Assembly (NCBI RefSeq): GCF_001302265.1 | Contig: NZ_LHQM01000030.1 | Coordinates: 1 to 64,000 of the forward strand | Direction: 5' to 3' | Origin: Streptococcus phocae | Lineage (GTDB): Bacteria > Bacillota > Bacilli > Lactobacillales > Streptococcaceae | Length of the DNA: 64,000 bases | In this document: positions 46,268-54,944 of the stretch, piece by piece | Position numbering within the stretch: the stretch's first letter is position 1 | Layout: the number at the start of each line of letters is the position of its first letter | Notes under the pieces: model-generated | What the model was told of the DNA's origin: nothing | The model's input: the letters and a program-made list of their open reading frames with translations, nothing else | Databases searched by the model: none | Position numbers and translations under genes: made by a program

Positions 46268-46294
46268 GCAAAGGGATGAAATATTCCCTTTTTT
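46268..46294 (+). terminator. Terminator before the carbohydrate cluster
   Basis: AAAGGGAT and ATTCCCTTTTTT form a stem with a short loop and a T run just after the MIP18-family gene. Confidence 0.75.
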
Positions 46295-46371
46295 GATGTA
46301 AAATAATAAGAAAGATAACCGTAGTCGTTATTAATAAGGGCGACTCTGTCTTTATTTGAAAAGGAGAAAAC

Positions 46372-47232
46372 ATGATTCTAATTACAGGAAGCAAGGGGCA
46401 ACTTGGCACAGAGCTTCGCTATTTGCTAGATGAACGTAACACTGATTACGTTGCAGTTGATGTTGCTGAGATGGATATTACAAATCAACATCAGGTTGAG
46501 GAGGTCTTTGCGCAAGTCAAACCAACATTGGTTTATCATTGTGCAGCCTACACAGCAGTTGACGCTGCCGAAGATGAAGGGAAAGCCTTGAACGAAGCAA
46601 TCAACGTCACAGGAACAGAGGTGATTGCTAAAGCCTGTGCCAGTCACGGTGCGACTCTAGTTTACATTTCAACAGACTATGTTTTTGACGGCAATAAACC
46701 AGTAGGACAAGAGTGGCTAGAAACAGACCAGCCAGACCCTCAAACCGAATACGGACGCACAAAGCGTCTTGGAGAACAAGCGGTTGAGAAATATGCTGAG
46801 CAGTTTTATATTATCCGCACAGCTTGGGTATTTGGTAATTATGGGAAAAACTTTGTCTTTACCATGCAAAATCTTGCAAAAACTCACCCAAGACTAACGG
46901 TTGTCAATGACCAGCATGGTCGTCCGACTTGGACCCGAACTCTAGCAGAGTTTATGTGCCACTTGGCAGATAATCAAAAAGAATATGGGTATTATCACCT
47001 CTCGAATGATGCAGACGAAGACACCACTTGGTATGACTTTGCCAAAGAAATTTTAAAAGATACAGATGTCGAAGTGGTACCTGTGGATTCATCAGCTTTT
47101 CCTGCCAAGGCAAAAAGACCAGCTAACTCAACATTGAACCTGGACAAGGCTAAAGCTACTGGATTTGTCATCCCAATGTGGCAAGATGCCTTAAATGATT
47201 TTTACCATCAAGAGGTCAATAATTTATCATAA
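46372..47232 (+). CDS. gacA: dTDP-4-dehydrorhamnose reductase (GacA/RmlD)
   Basis: The 286-residue short-chain dehydrogenase makes dTDP-L-rhamnose, the donor for the polyrhamnose backbone. The NADPH-binding GSKGQLGTEL lies at the N-terminus, and the catalytic STDYVFDG plus YGRTK (Tyr-x-x-x-Lys type) follow. Sequence and position at the head of the cluster match GacA of S. pyogenes, which works as a monomer. AAAAGGAGAA precedes the ATG. A terminator-like hairpin and a separate promoter stand between it and gacB, so it can be transcribed alone. Confidence 0.95.
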   Translation: MILITGSKGQLGTELRYLLDERNTDYVAVDVAEMDITNQHQVEEVFAQVKPTLVYHCAAYTAVDAAEDEGKALNEAINVTGTEVIAKACASHGATLVYISTDYVFDGNKPVGQEWLETDQPDPQTEYGRTKRLGEQAVEKYAEQFYIIRTAWVFGNYGKNFVFTMQNLAKTHPRLTVVNDQHGRPTWTRTLAEFMCHLADNQKEYGYYHLSNDADEDTTWYDFAKEILKDTDVEVVPVDSSAFPAKAKRPANSTLNLDKAKATGFVIPMWQDALNDFYHQEVNNLS

Positions 47233-47236
47233 TGAA

Positions 47237-47270
47237 GCAAGAGATGGCTATAGTGGCCACCTCTTTTTGT
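47237..47270 (+). terminator. Probable terminator between gacA and gacB
   Basis: AAGAGATGG and CCACCTCTTTTT form a stem with one mismatch and a T run. It may be leaky. Confidence 0.65.
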
Positions 47271-47291
47271 ATCGCATTACCCCTTAAAATA

Positions 47292-47300
47292 TGATATAAT
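47292..47300 (+). promoter_or_regulatory. Extended -10 promoter for gacB and downstream genes
   Basis: TGATATAAT is an extended -10 consensus lying 30 bases before the gacB start. No good -35 is seen. Confidence 0.6.
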
Positions 47301-47330
47301 ATCACTGATTATACTTTAGAATGGGGCATT

Positions 47331-48491
47331 ATGTTTATGCAAGACGTGTTTATCATCGGAAGTCGAGGCTTGCCAGCAACTTATGGTGGGTTTGAGACTT
47401 TTGTTGAGGAGTTGATTAGTCATCAGATTAGCAAAGCTATTCGGTACCACGTTGCCTGCCTCAGTGACACAAAACACCAAGAGCATTTTGACTATAAAGG
47501 GACAGACTGTTTTTACATCAATCCACCTAAACTGGGTCCTGCAAGAGTTATCGCCTACGACATGATGGCTATTAGTTATGCTTTGTCTTACATCGACAAA
47601 CATCATATTCAAAAGCCTATTTTTTATGTGCTTGGCAACACAATCGGTGCCTTTATTGCACCTTTTGTAAGACAGGTGCATGCGCGTGGAGGTCAACTAT
47701 TTATCAACCCAGATGGACTAGAGTGGAAACGTGCCAAATGGTCAAAACCTGTTCAGGTTTACTTGAAATATGCTGAAAAACAAATGACCAAGCACGCAGA
47801 TTTGGTGATTTCTGACAATATTGGTATTGATGACTACATCAAACTGGCCTATCCGTGGTCAAAGACCAGGTTCATCGCTTATGGCACACAGACAAAAGCT
47901 TCGAACCTTCTTGCCACAGACAATAAGGTCAGAGATTATTTCCGTCAATTTGACATGACAGAAAGAGATTATTATTTAATCATAGGCCGATTTGTTCCTG
48001 AAAACAATTATGAAACAGCAATTCGAGAGTTTATGGCGTCTTCAACTAAGCGTGATTTAATTATCATTTGCAACCACAAAGGTAACGCTTACTTTGACAA
48101 ACTTGTTGCGTCCACGGGCTGCCATGAGGATCCTCGGATAAAATTTATCGGCACTCAGTATGACCGAGACTTGCTGACTTATATTCGTGAGAATGCTTTT
48201 GCTTACCTTCATGGTCATGAGGTTGGTGGGACCAATCCAGGATTGTTAGAGGCGCTAGCCCATACAAACCTTAACTTAGTACTAGACGTGACATTTAATC
48301 ACTCAGTGGCTAAAACAGCGGCGCTTTATTGGACAAAAAAAGAAGGCAACTTGGCTCAATTGATTAATCAAGTTGACTCAGGTAGCGATCAAGATGCTTT
48401 GGGTGAAAAAGCCAAAACAATTATCCAAAACGATTATACCTGGGAAAAAATTGTCAGAGAGTATGAGGCTTTATTTTTAAATGAACATTAA
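47331..48491 (+). CDS. gacB: GacB rhamnosyltransferase (first rhamnose on lipid-linked GlcNAc)
   Basis: The 386-residue DUF1972/GT4 enzyme begins with GSRGLPATYGGFETFVEEL and has the later GRFVPENNYE and HGHEVGGTNPGLLEALA motifs with the GT4 nucleotide-sugar Glu. GacB in group A transfers the first L-rhamnose from dTDP-Rha to GlcNAc-pyrophosphoryl-undecaprenol, starting the backbone. An alternative start two codons downstream (47337) gives MQDVFIIG, like relatives. It overlaps gacC by 11 bases. Confidence 0.93.
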   Translation: MFMQDVFIIGSRGLPATYGGFETFVEELISHQISKAIRYHVACLSDTKHQEHFDYKGTDCFYINPPKLGPARVIAYDMMAISYALSYIDKHHIQKPIFYVLGNTIGAFIAPFVRQVHARGGQLFINPDGLEWKRAKWSKPVQVYLKYAEKQMTKHADLVISDNIGIDDYIKLAYPWSKTRFIAYGTQTKASNLLATDNKVRDYFRQFDMTERDYYLIIGRFVPENNYETAIREFMASSTKRDLIIICNHKGNAYFDKLVASTGCHEDPRIKFIGTQYDRDLLTYIRENAFAYLHGHEVGGTNPGLLEALAHTNLNLVLDVTFNHSVAKTAALYWTKKEGNLAQLINQVDSGSDQDALGEKAKTIIQNDYTWEKIVREYEALFLNEH

Positions 48492-49416
48492 TATTTTGCT
48501 ATCCACCTATAATGGTGAACGGTTTTTGGCAGAGCAGATTCAAAGCATTCAAAAACAAACCGTCACGGATTGGACTTTATTGATTAGAGATGATGGGTCG
48601 AGCGATCGAACACGTGAAATCATTCAAGAGTTTGTGGCACAAGACCCTCGCATTAAGTGCATTAACTCAGAAAAGGATGAAAACCTTGGCGTTGTCAAAA
48701 ATTTTTTCACCCTTTTAAAGCATCAAGAGGCTGATTTCTATTTTTTCAGCGACCAAGATGACGTGTGGTTAGAAGACAAGTTAGCGCTTAGTTTGGCAGA
48801 AGCTGAAAAGCATAGTGCTCAAACACCCTTGTTGGTCTACACTGACTTAAAAGTGGTCAATCAAAACCTCGAAGTCATTTATGACAGCATGATTCGCACA
48901 CAATCAGCACATGCTAACACAACATTAGTTCAAGAATTGACAGAAAATACCGTGACAGGTGGCACTATGATGATCAATCAGGCGTTAGCAGCATATTGGA
49001 CCAGCTGTGAAAATCTATTGATGCATGACTGGTACCTCGCTTTATTAGCAACAGTCAAAGGTAAATTAGTTTATCTCGATGTTGCAACAGAACTTTATCG
49101 TCAACACGACAATAACGTCCTCGGAGCGAGAACATGGTCAAAGCGTGTCAAAAACTGGATACGTCCAACCACCTTGATACAGAAATATTGGTGGTTAATC
49201 ACATCCAGCCAAAAACAGGCCCAGTCATTATTAGCGTTACCACTCACTCCAAATGATCGAGCAATGATACAAACTTATGTCGACTTATTAAAAAAACCGC
49301 TGCCTCAACGCCTAGCAGCTCTGAGGCAGTATGGTTTTCGAAAAAATCGCATTTTCCACACAATAATTTTTAGAGCATTAGTGATGACAAAATGTGGATA
49401 CAGGAGAACAGAATGA
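48481..49416 (+). CDS. gacC: GacC rhamnosyltransferase (GT2)
   Basis: The 311-residue GT2 enzyme has the N-terminal ILLSTYNGERFLAEQI, RDDGSSDRT and SDQDDVW motifs (nucleotide and metal binding). The later RQHDNNVLG segment is typical of RgpB-like rhamnosyltransferases. It extends the polyrhamnose chain on the cytoplasmic side using dTDP-L-rhamnose. Its stop overlaps the gacD start (ATGA). Confidence 0.93.
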   Translation: MNINILLSTYNGERFLAEQIQSIQKQTVTDWTLLIRDDGSSDRTREIIQEFVAQDPRIKCINSEKDENLGVVKNFFTLLKHQEADFYFFSDQDDVWLEDKLALSLAEAEKHSAQTPLLVYTDLKVVNQNLEVIYDSMIRTQSAHANTTLVQELTENTVTGGTMMINQALAAYWTSCENLLMHDWYLALLATVKGKLVYLDVATELYRQHDNNVLGARTWSKRVKNWIRPTTLIQKYWWLITSSQKQAQSLLALPLTPNDRAMIQTYVDLLKKPLPQRLAALRQYGFRKNRIFHTIIFRALVMTKCGYRRTE

Positions 49417-50219
49417 ATTTTTTAACACAAAAAAATCGTATTTTGCTAAAAGAAATGGTAAAAACAGATTTTAAATTACGGTATCAGGGAAGCCTCATCG
49501 GGCACCTTTGGTCTATTTTAAAACCAATGCTTCTTTTTACAATCATGTATTTGGTTTTCGTCCGTTTCTTACGCTTTGACGATGGAACACCTCACTATGC
49601 AATAGGTCTTCTACTGGGAATGGTGACATGGAATTTCTTCACAGAGGCAACAAATATGGGAATGATGTCAATTGTTTCTCGCGGAGACCTCTTAAGAAAA
49701 TTAAATTTTTCCAAAGAAATTATTATTTTTTCATCTGTTGTTGGTGCGGCTATCAATTACTCAATTAATTTGATTGTTGTTTTTGTTTTTGCCTTAGTCA
49801 ATGGAGTTTCTTTTTCTTGGCAGTGGGTAATTATTTTTCCGTTGTTTGCTGAGTTGATGTTATTAGCTACGGGAGTTTCGTTCATATTATCAACCTTTTT
49901 TGTCAAATACCGAGATATCGGACCAATTTGGGAAGTAGTACTACAAGCTGGTTTGTATGCAACTCCTATTATCTATTCATTGACCTTTATTTTGCAACGA
50001 GGCCAGGTAGGAATTGCTAAAGTAATGATGCTTAATCCAATTGCACAAATTATACAAGACATGAGGCATTTTATCATCTATTCAGGAGCAATGAGAGGAT
50101 GGGATTTGATTAATAACAAATGGTTAGCATTGATACCGTATGTTTTCCCAGTAATAATCTTTCTGATTGGATACTATATTTTTCACCATCATGCTAAAAA
50201 ATTCGCGGAGATTCTTTAA
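49413..50219 (+). CDS. gacD: GacD polysaccharide ABC transporter permease
   Basis: The 268-residue protein has six predicted membrane helices and the ABC-2/Wzm-type pattern (an N-terminal amphipathic region with LKEMVKTDFKLRYQGSLIG). With GacE it exports the lipid-linked polyrhamnose across the membrane. The frame opens at 49392; the ATG at 49413 has CAGGAGAA upstream and overlaps the gacC stop. From about here the DNA becomes visibly richer in A+T than gacA-gacC. Confidence 0.93.
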   Translation: MNFLTQKNRILLKEMVKTDFKLRYQGSLIGHLWSILKPMLLFTIMYLVFVRFLRFDDGTPHYAIGLLLGMVTWNFFTEATNMGMMSIVSRGDLLRKLNFSKEIIIFSSVVGAAINYSINLIVVFVFALVNGVSFSWQWVIIFPLFAELMLLATGVSFILSTFFVKYRDIGPIWEVVLQAGLYATPIIYSLTFILQRGQVGIAKVMMLNPIAQIIQDMRHFIIYSGAMRGWDLINNKWLALIPYVFPVIIFLIGYYIFHHHAKKFAEIL

Positions 50220-51415
50220 TGTCAAATAAAAAAATTGTTGTAAACGTTGACCATGTCAGCAAATATTTTAGATTACCAACAGAGCGTACCCAAAGTTTAA
50301 GAACTGCTTTGGTCAATCGGTTTAAAGGAATAAAAGGCTATAAAGAACAACATGTATTGAAAGATATCAATTTTGAAGTTGAAGAAGGAGATTTTTTTGG
50401 TATCGTTGGTAGAAACGGTTCAGGTAAATCGACCCTATTAAAAATTATCTCCCAAATATACATACCCGAAAAAGGTAGCGTAACAGTTCAAGGTAAGATG
50501 GTATCATTTATTGAATTAGGGGTAGGATTCAATCCAGAATTAACAGGTAGAGAAAACGTTTACATGAACGGAGCTATGCTTGGATTTACTACAGAAGAGA
50601 TTGATGCAATGTACGATGACATTGTCGATTTTGCAGAGCTTCATGACTTCATGAATCAAAAATTAAAGAACTATTCATCAGGAATGCAAGTTCGTTTAGC
50701 ATTTTCTGTCGCGATAAAAGCGCAAGGAGATGTCTTGATTTTAGACGAAGTGTTAGCGGTAGGAGATGAAGCATTTCAACGCAAATGCAATGACTACTTT
50801 TTAGAACGTAAGAAGAGTGGAAAAACTACTATTTTGGTGACCCATGACATGGGGGCTGTAAAAAAATACTGCAATAAAGCTATATTAATTGAAAATGGCT
50901 TGGTTAAGGCTATTGGTGACCCGGATATTGTTGCCAATCAATATAGTTTTGATAATGTCGTTGTTTCAGAAAAAGCAGCTGAACATCAGACAGATGGTCA
51001 AGGTAGTGTTGTACAAGATTTTAACGCTAGATTATTGTCCTCACCACAAATTAGCCCGACAGAAGATATTGTTATAGAATTTTCTTATCGGGTGTTAAAA
51101 AATATTGATACTCATATTGCGTTATCATTTTTAGATCTCGATACTAATTTCGGCATCTATAACGACAACTCAATGGACTTAAAAACGACAGGAGCAGGTC
51201 ACAAAAAAGTTCGATTTACATGTCGATTGGATTACCTTAACCATGCTAAATTAAAGTTAGCAGCAACTGTCAGAGATAATTCGAAGCACGCTTTGGCTTT
51301 TTCGCCAGCTGCTACAGCTCCGGTCATTGTTATTGACAGAATCATTGACAAATCACAAGAAAGCGAATGGGATGCCAATACGGGGATGCTCAGACGAAGT
51401 AGTGAGTGGAATTAG
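50219..51415 (+). CDS. gacE: GacE polysaccharide ABC transporter ATPase
   Basis: The 398-residue Wzt-like ATPase has Walker A GRNGSGKST, signature YSSGMQVRLAFS and Walker B LILDEVLAVGDEAF in the first 240 residues. A C-terminal beta-rich domain (about 260-398) probably recognises the polysaccharide end. It powers export by GacD. Its start overlaps the gacD stop by one base. Confidence 0.94.
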   Translation: MSNKKIVVNVDHVSKYFRLPTERTQSLRTALVNRFKGIKGYKEQHVLKDINFEVEEGDFFGIVGRNGSGKSTLLKIISQIYIPEKGSVTVQGKMVSFIELGVGFNPELTGRENVYMNGAMLGFTTEEIDAMYDDIVDFAELHDFMNQKLKNYSSGMQVRLAFSVAIKAQGDVLILDEVLAVGDEAFQRKCNDYFLERKKSGKTTILVTHDMGAVKKYCNKAILIENGLVKAIGDPDIVANQYSFDNVVVSEKAAEHQTDGQGSVVQDFNARLLSSPQISPTEDIVIEFSYRVLKNIDTHIALSFLDLDTNFGIYNDNSMDLKTTGAGHKKVRFTCRLDYLNHAKLKLAATVRDNSKHALAFSPAATAPVIVIDRIIDKSQESEWDANTGMLRRSSEWN

Positions 51416-51426
51416 GTAAAAGGAAC

Positions 51427-53175
51427 ATGAAAAAAGTATTAGTCATATCACCTACTGGAACTTTGGACAATGGTGCAGAAATATCAGTGATTAATCTAAT
51501 GACGTTTCTGCAATCACACAATTATCAAGTATTTAATGTTTTTCCTAGTAATCCACATCCTTCTCAAGACAAGTACATTGAAAAAATGAAGGAAAATGGA
51601 ATACTTTTTTTGAAATTACCTCTTTTAAATTGGTGGTGGGAGGAATCGCCTGCACAACTTCATGGCACAAAAGAAGAGCGTTTTTATTTCTACCAAAAAT
51701 ATATTTATGACATTCGTCAATACATTAAGGAAAATAATATTGATATTGTCATTACTAATACGGCTAATCTGTTTCAGGGAGCTGTTGCAGCTGCTTGTGA
51801 AAATCGGCAGCATTTTTGGTTAATTCACGAGTTTCCAACAGAAGAATTTGCTTATTACAAAGATTATATTCCATTTATGGCTGACATGTCAGATGATGTT
51901 TTCTCTGTTGAAGGTATTTTGAATGAGCAACTTGCTAGCCTCTTTCCGCAAGAGAAAAGACCAAAAACATTTATGCCTTATTCTAATATTGACCAGTCAC
52001 CTGTTACAAGTGGTACGGCTAGACGCTTGATCTCGATTGGTAAAATCAATGATAATAAGAATCAAATAGAGCTTCTCAAAGCTTATATTGCGTTAAATCA
52101 ACGTAATCTTCCACTTGTTTTTATTGGTGGTTGGGAAGAGTCTGTAAAAGAAAAAATTGATGCGATTATTAAAGAGAATGAGTTGACTAATGTTCAATTT
52201 TTAGGACATAAGGCAAATCCTTGGGAATATGTTACTGATAAAGATGTATGTGTCTTTAACTCTAAATCAGAGGCTTTTCCAATGGTTTTTGTAGAAGCTA
52301 CCTTAAAAGGAATTCCAACAGTTGTTTCTGATAATTATGGGTATCAATCAGTTCAAAAAGTTTTTAAATCTGGTCATAGCTATCCGATAGGAAATATTGA
52401 CAAGTTAGTACAACTGTTGAAATCCATTTTAGAAGACTATGAAGAGTATAAAACAAGGTCTCTATACTTACAGCAAAAGGCTAGACAAGTTTACACTTTA
52501 GAAAATGCGTATGCATCAATTCTAAAAGCAATAGCAACTGGCCACCCTTCCACTAAAAAAATAATTTATCCCATAAAAGAGTTGCTAGGTTCTTATAATT
52601 ATGACGAATTTCCTTGGTTTATTCACAATCAAAAGTTAACAATATTTGAATCGGAAGAATTAGATAGTTTTTCGGCTATGAATAGTCACCAAAAAGACCT
52701 GGCTTTTTCTGATGATTTTATGATTGAAATCAGTGATCAGTGTAATTTTATAAGGTTTGATCTATCAGAACAAACGGGTATTTCTGCTCAAATTAGTTTA
52801 TATGATGCTGAAACGAAACAATTTATCAAACCACTTAGTTATAATGCAATACTTGAAAATGATGTGTTTTTATTTTTGACCCAAGATCCACAAATCATTT
52901 ATGATGTTCATCAATATCATAAAAAGACACTTCAGTTTCGTTACACCCTGACAAGCACTTATGATAGCATGGTGACACATACTTTTGATCAGATAACTCA
53001 CTACCAGTCGAATGATATCATGCGATTAGAGAGCGATATCAGTGAATTGACGACTCAAATATTATCTTTGCAACGTGAATCCCAAAACTGGAAAAATCAA
53101 TACCTAAATGTCATCAATTCTCGTCGCTGGACGATTCCAACTAAAATAATCAACTTTTTTAGGAGAAAAAAATGA
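51427..53175 (+). CDS. gacF: GacF rhamnosyltransferase
   Basis: The 582-residue protein has a GT4-type N-terminal region (SPTGTLDNGAEISVINLM) and a second Rossmann half (IGKINDNKNQIELLKAY, FNSKSEAFPMVFVEATLKG). A C-terminal extension with a short coiled-coil segment (about 530-570) and a basic end follows. Relatives (RgpE-like) add rhamnose to the growing backbone. AAAAGGAAC precedes the ATG at 51427, which I prefer to the frame opening at 51406. It overlaps gacG by four bases. Confidence 0.88.
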   Translation: MKKVLVISPTGTLDNGAEISVINLMTFLQSHNYQVFNVFPSNPHPSQDKYIEKMKENGILFLKLPLLNWWWEESPAQLHGTKEERFYFYQKYIYDIRQYIKENNIDIVITNTANLFQGAVAAACENRQHFWLIHEFPTEEFAYYKDYIPFMADMSDDVFSVEGILNEQLASLFPQEKRPKTFMPYSNIDQSPVTSGTARRLISIGKINDNKNQIELLKAYIALNQRNLPLVFIGGWEESVKEKIDAIIKENELTNVQFLGHKANPWEYVTDKDVCVFNSKSEAFPMVFVEATLKGIPTVVSDNYGYQSVQKVFKSGHSYPIGNIDKLVQLLKSILEDYEEYKTRSLYLQQKARQVYTLENAYASILKAIATGHPSTKKIIYPIKELLGSYNYDEFPWFIHNQKLTIFESEELDSFSAMNSHQKDLAFSDDFMIEISDQCNFIRFDLSEQTGISAQISLYDAETKQFIKPLSYNAILENDVFLFLTQDPQIIYDVHQYHKKTLQFRYTLTSTYDSMVTHTFDQITHYQSNDIMRLESDISELTTQILSLQRESQNWKNQYLNVINSRRWTIPTKIINFFRRKK

Positions 53176-54926
53176 AACGATTATTGTTATATGTTCACTA
53201 TCATAAATATAATAAGATTAGCAGCCATGTATTTTATCAATTGGAGAAAATGAGACCGTTATTTTCTGAAATTGTATTTATTTCTAATAGCCTATTAGAA
53301 GAGGAAGCTATTGAACAACTAAAAAAACAGCAGCTATTTGATTCTTTTATTCAAAGAGAAAACAAAGGGTATGATTTTGCTGCTTGGCATGATGGAATGA
53401 ATGTTATCGGTTTTGACCGTTTAGATCAATTTGATTCCGTGACCTGCATGAATGACACCTGTTTTGGGCCACTATGGGATATGGAGCCCTACTTTGAAAA
53501 ATACGAGTCGGACATATCTGTAGATTTTTGGGGAATGACAAATCATACCAAAGTAGACACGCATCATGTTCATATAGAAGAACACCTACAATCTTACTTC
53601 ATGTCGTTCAAGCGCTCCCTCGTAGCTTCAGAAGTTTTTCAAGCTTTTTGGACTAACATAGAGGCTTATGATAATGTTCAATATGTTATTGATAATTATG
53701 AGACGCAATACACGAAACGCTTCTTAGATGCAGGATTTCATTATCAATCCGTTTTAAATACAGTTCCTATTGCAGACGATTATTTTCATTCTAATTTTAC
53801 AATTCATTATCCACATGTCATACTGGCAAATAAGGTTCCTTTTGTTAAAGTTAAGACCTTCGACTTAACGCAACACTTATCTCCGTATCTGTTAATAGCA
53901 ATAGAAGAAGAAACAGATTATCCAGTGCAACATATCTTGGATCATATGTCAGATATTAGCGTGCCAACACCTGCTTATTTATTGGGACGAAAAGTTTTAA
54001 CAACGGGGACACCTCCTTACTCTAATACGAAGAAGATAGCTGTTCACCTGCATACTTTTTATGTTGATTTATTAGAAGAATTTCTGATTCAATTTAAACA
54101 TTTCAATTTTGATTATGATTTGTTTTTGACAACAGATACCGAAGAAAAAAGAGAACACATTCAAGTAATTCTTGATAAGCTAGCTCAGCCTGCTCGAATT
54201 TTCTTAACTGGTAATAAAGGACGAGACATTATTCCGATGCTGAAGTTGAAAGAAGAATTGGCAAACTATGATTACATTGGCCATTTCCACACGAAAAAAT
54301 CACCGGAATACCCTCATTGGGTAGGTGACTCATGGCGTCGCGAATTGTATCAAATGTTAATAAAACCAGCTAACAACATTCTTGCTAGTTTAGAGCAAAG
54401 AGATAATCTCGGACTTGTTATTGCGGATATTCCTTCTTTCTTTCGCTATACAAAAATTGTAGACCCGACTAATGAGAATAAGTTTGCTGAAGATATGAAT
54501 GCTTTATGGGAGCAAATGGGATTATCGAGAGCATTAGATTTTAATCAATTAGATACTTTTATTATGAGCTATGGTACCTTTATTTGGTTCAAAAAAGCAG
54601 CATTACAACCTTTATTTGATCTAGTACTTGAAGATTTAGACATCCCCGAAGAACCAATAGGTCAACATACGGTGCTTCATTCAATTGAAAGAATTCTTGT
54701 TTACCTAGCGTGGGCTAATGATTATGATTATGCTATTTCTCGTAATCCTCTTTATATCAGCCCTTATGTTGATAACAAAGTTCTCAATTTAAGACCGGAT
54801 CTTGTTCAGAACACATATATTAATTTTGATCAAATTGGAGGTATAAAAGGTGCCTTGAAATATATTTACCGTGGTCCGGGAAGTGCGATAAAATATATAA
54901 TTAGAAGAATATTAAAAAATAAATAA
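53172..54926 (+). CDS. gacG: GacG polyrhamnose polymerase (RgpF family)
   Basis: The 584-residue protein carries two RgpF-type domains: an N-terminal one with RENKGYDFAAWHDGM and a C-terminal one with TGNKGRDIIPMLKLK and HTKKSPEYPHWVGDSWRREL. The rhamnan-synthesis F family polymerises the repeating rhamnose disaccharide, and both halves look intact. It overlaps gacF by ATGA and has a short basic C-terminus likely to contact the membrane. Confidence 0.92.
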   Translation: MKRLLLYVHYHKYNKISSHVFYQLEKMRPLFSEIVFISNSLLEEEAIEQLKKQQLFDSFIQRENKGYDFAAWHDGMNVIGFDRLDQFDSVTCMNDTCFGPLWDMEPYFEKYESDISVDFWGMTNHTKVDTHHVHIEEHLQSYFMSFKRSLVASEVFQAFWTNIEAYDNVQYVIDNYETQYTKRFLDAGFHYQSVLNTVPIADDYFHSNFTIHYPHVILANKVPFVKVKTFDLTQHLSPYLLIAIEEETDYPVQHILDHMSDISVPTPAYLLGRKVLTTGTPPYSNTKKIAVHLHTFYVDLLEEFLIQFKHFNFDYDLFLTTDTEEKREHIQVILDKLAQPARIFLTGNKGRDIIPMLKLKEELANYDYIGHFHTKKSPEYPHWVGDSWRRELYQMLIKPANNILASLEQRDNLGLVIADIPSFFRYTKIVDPTNENKFAEDMNALWEQMGLSRALDFNQLDTFIMSYGTFIWFKKAALQPLFDLVLEDLDIPEEPIGQHTVLHSIERILVYLAWANDYDYAISRNPLYISPYVDNKVLNLRPDLVQNTYINFDQIGGIKGALKYIYRGPGSAIKYIIRRILKNK

Positions 54927-54944
54927 TTAAAAAATATTGAAAAA

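Noticed and set aside
47316-47696. Minus-strand open frame of 126 codons over the start of gacB
   Set aside because: It lies antisense to the gacB N-terminus and promoter region, rich in unlikely residues, with no start signal.
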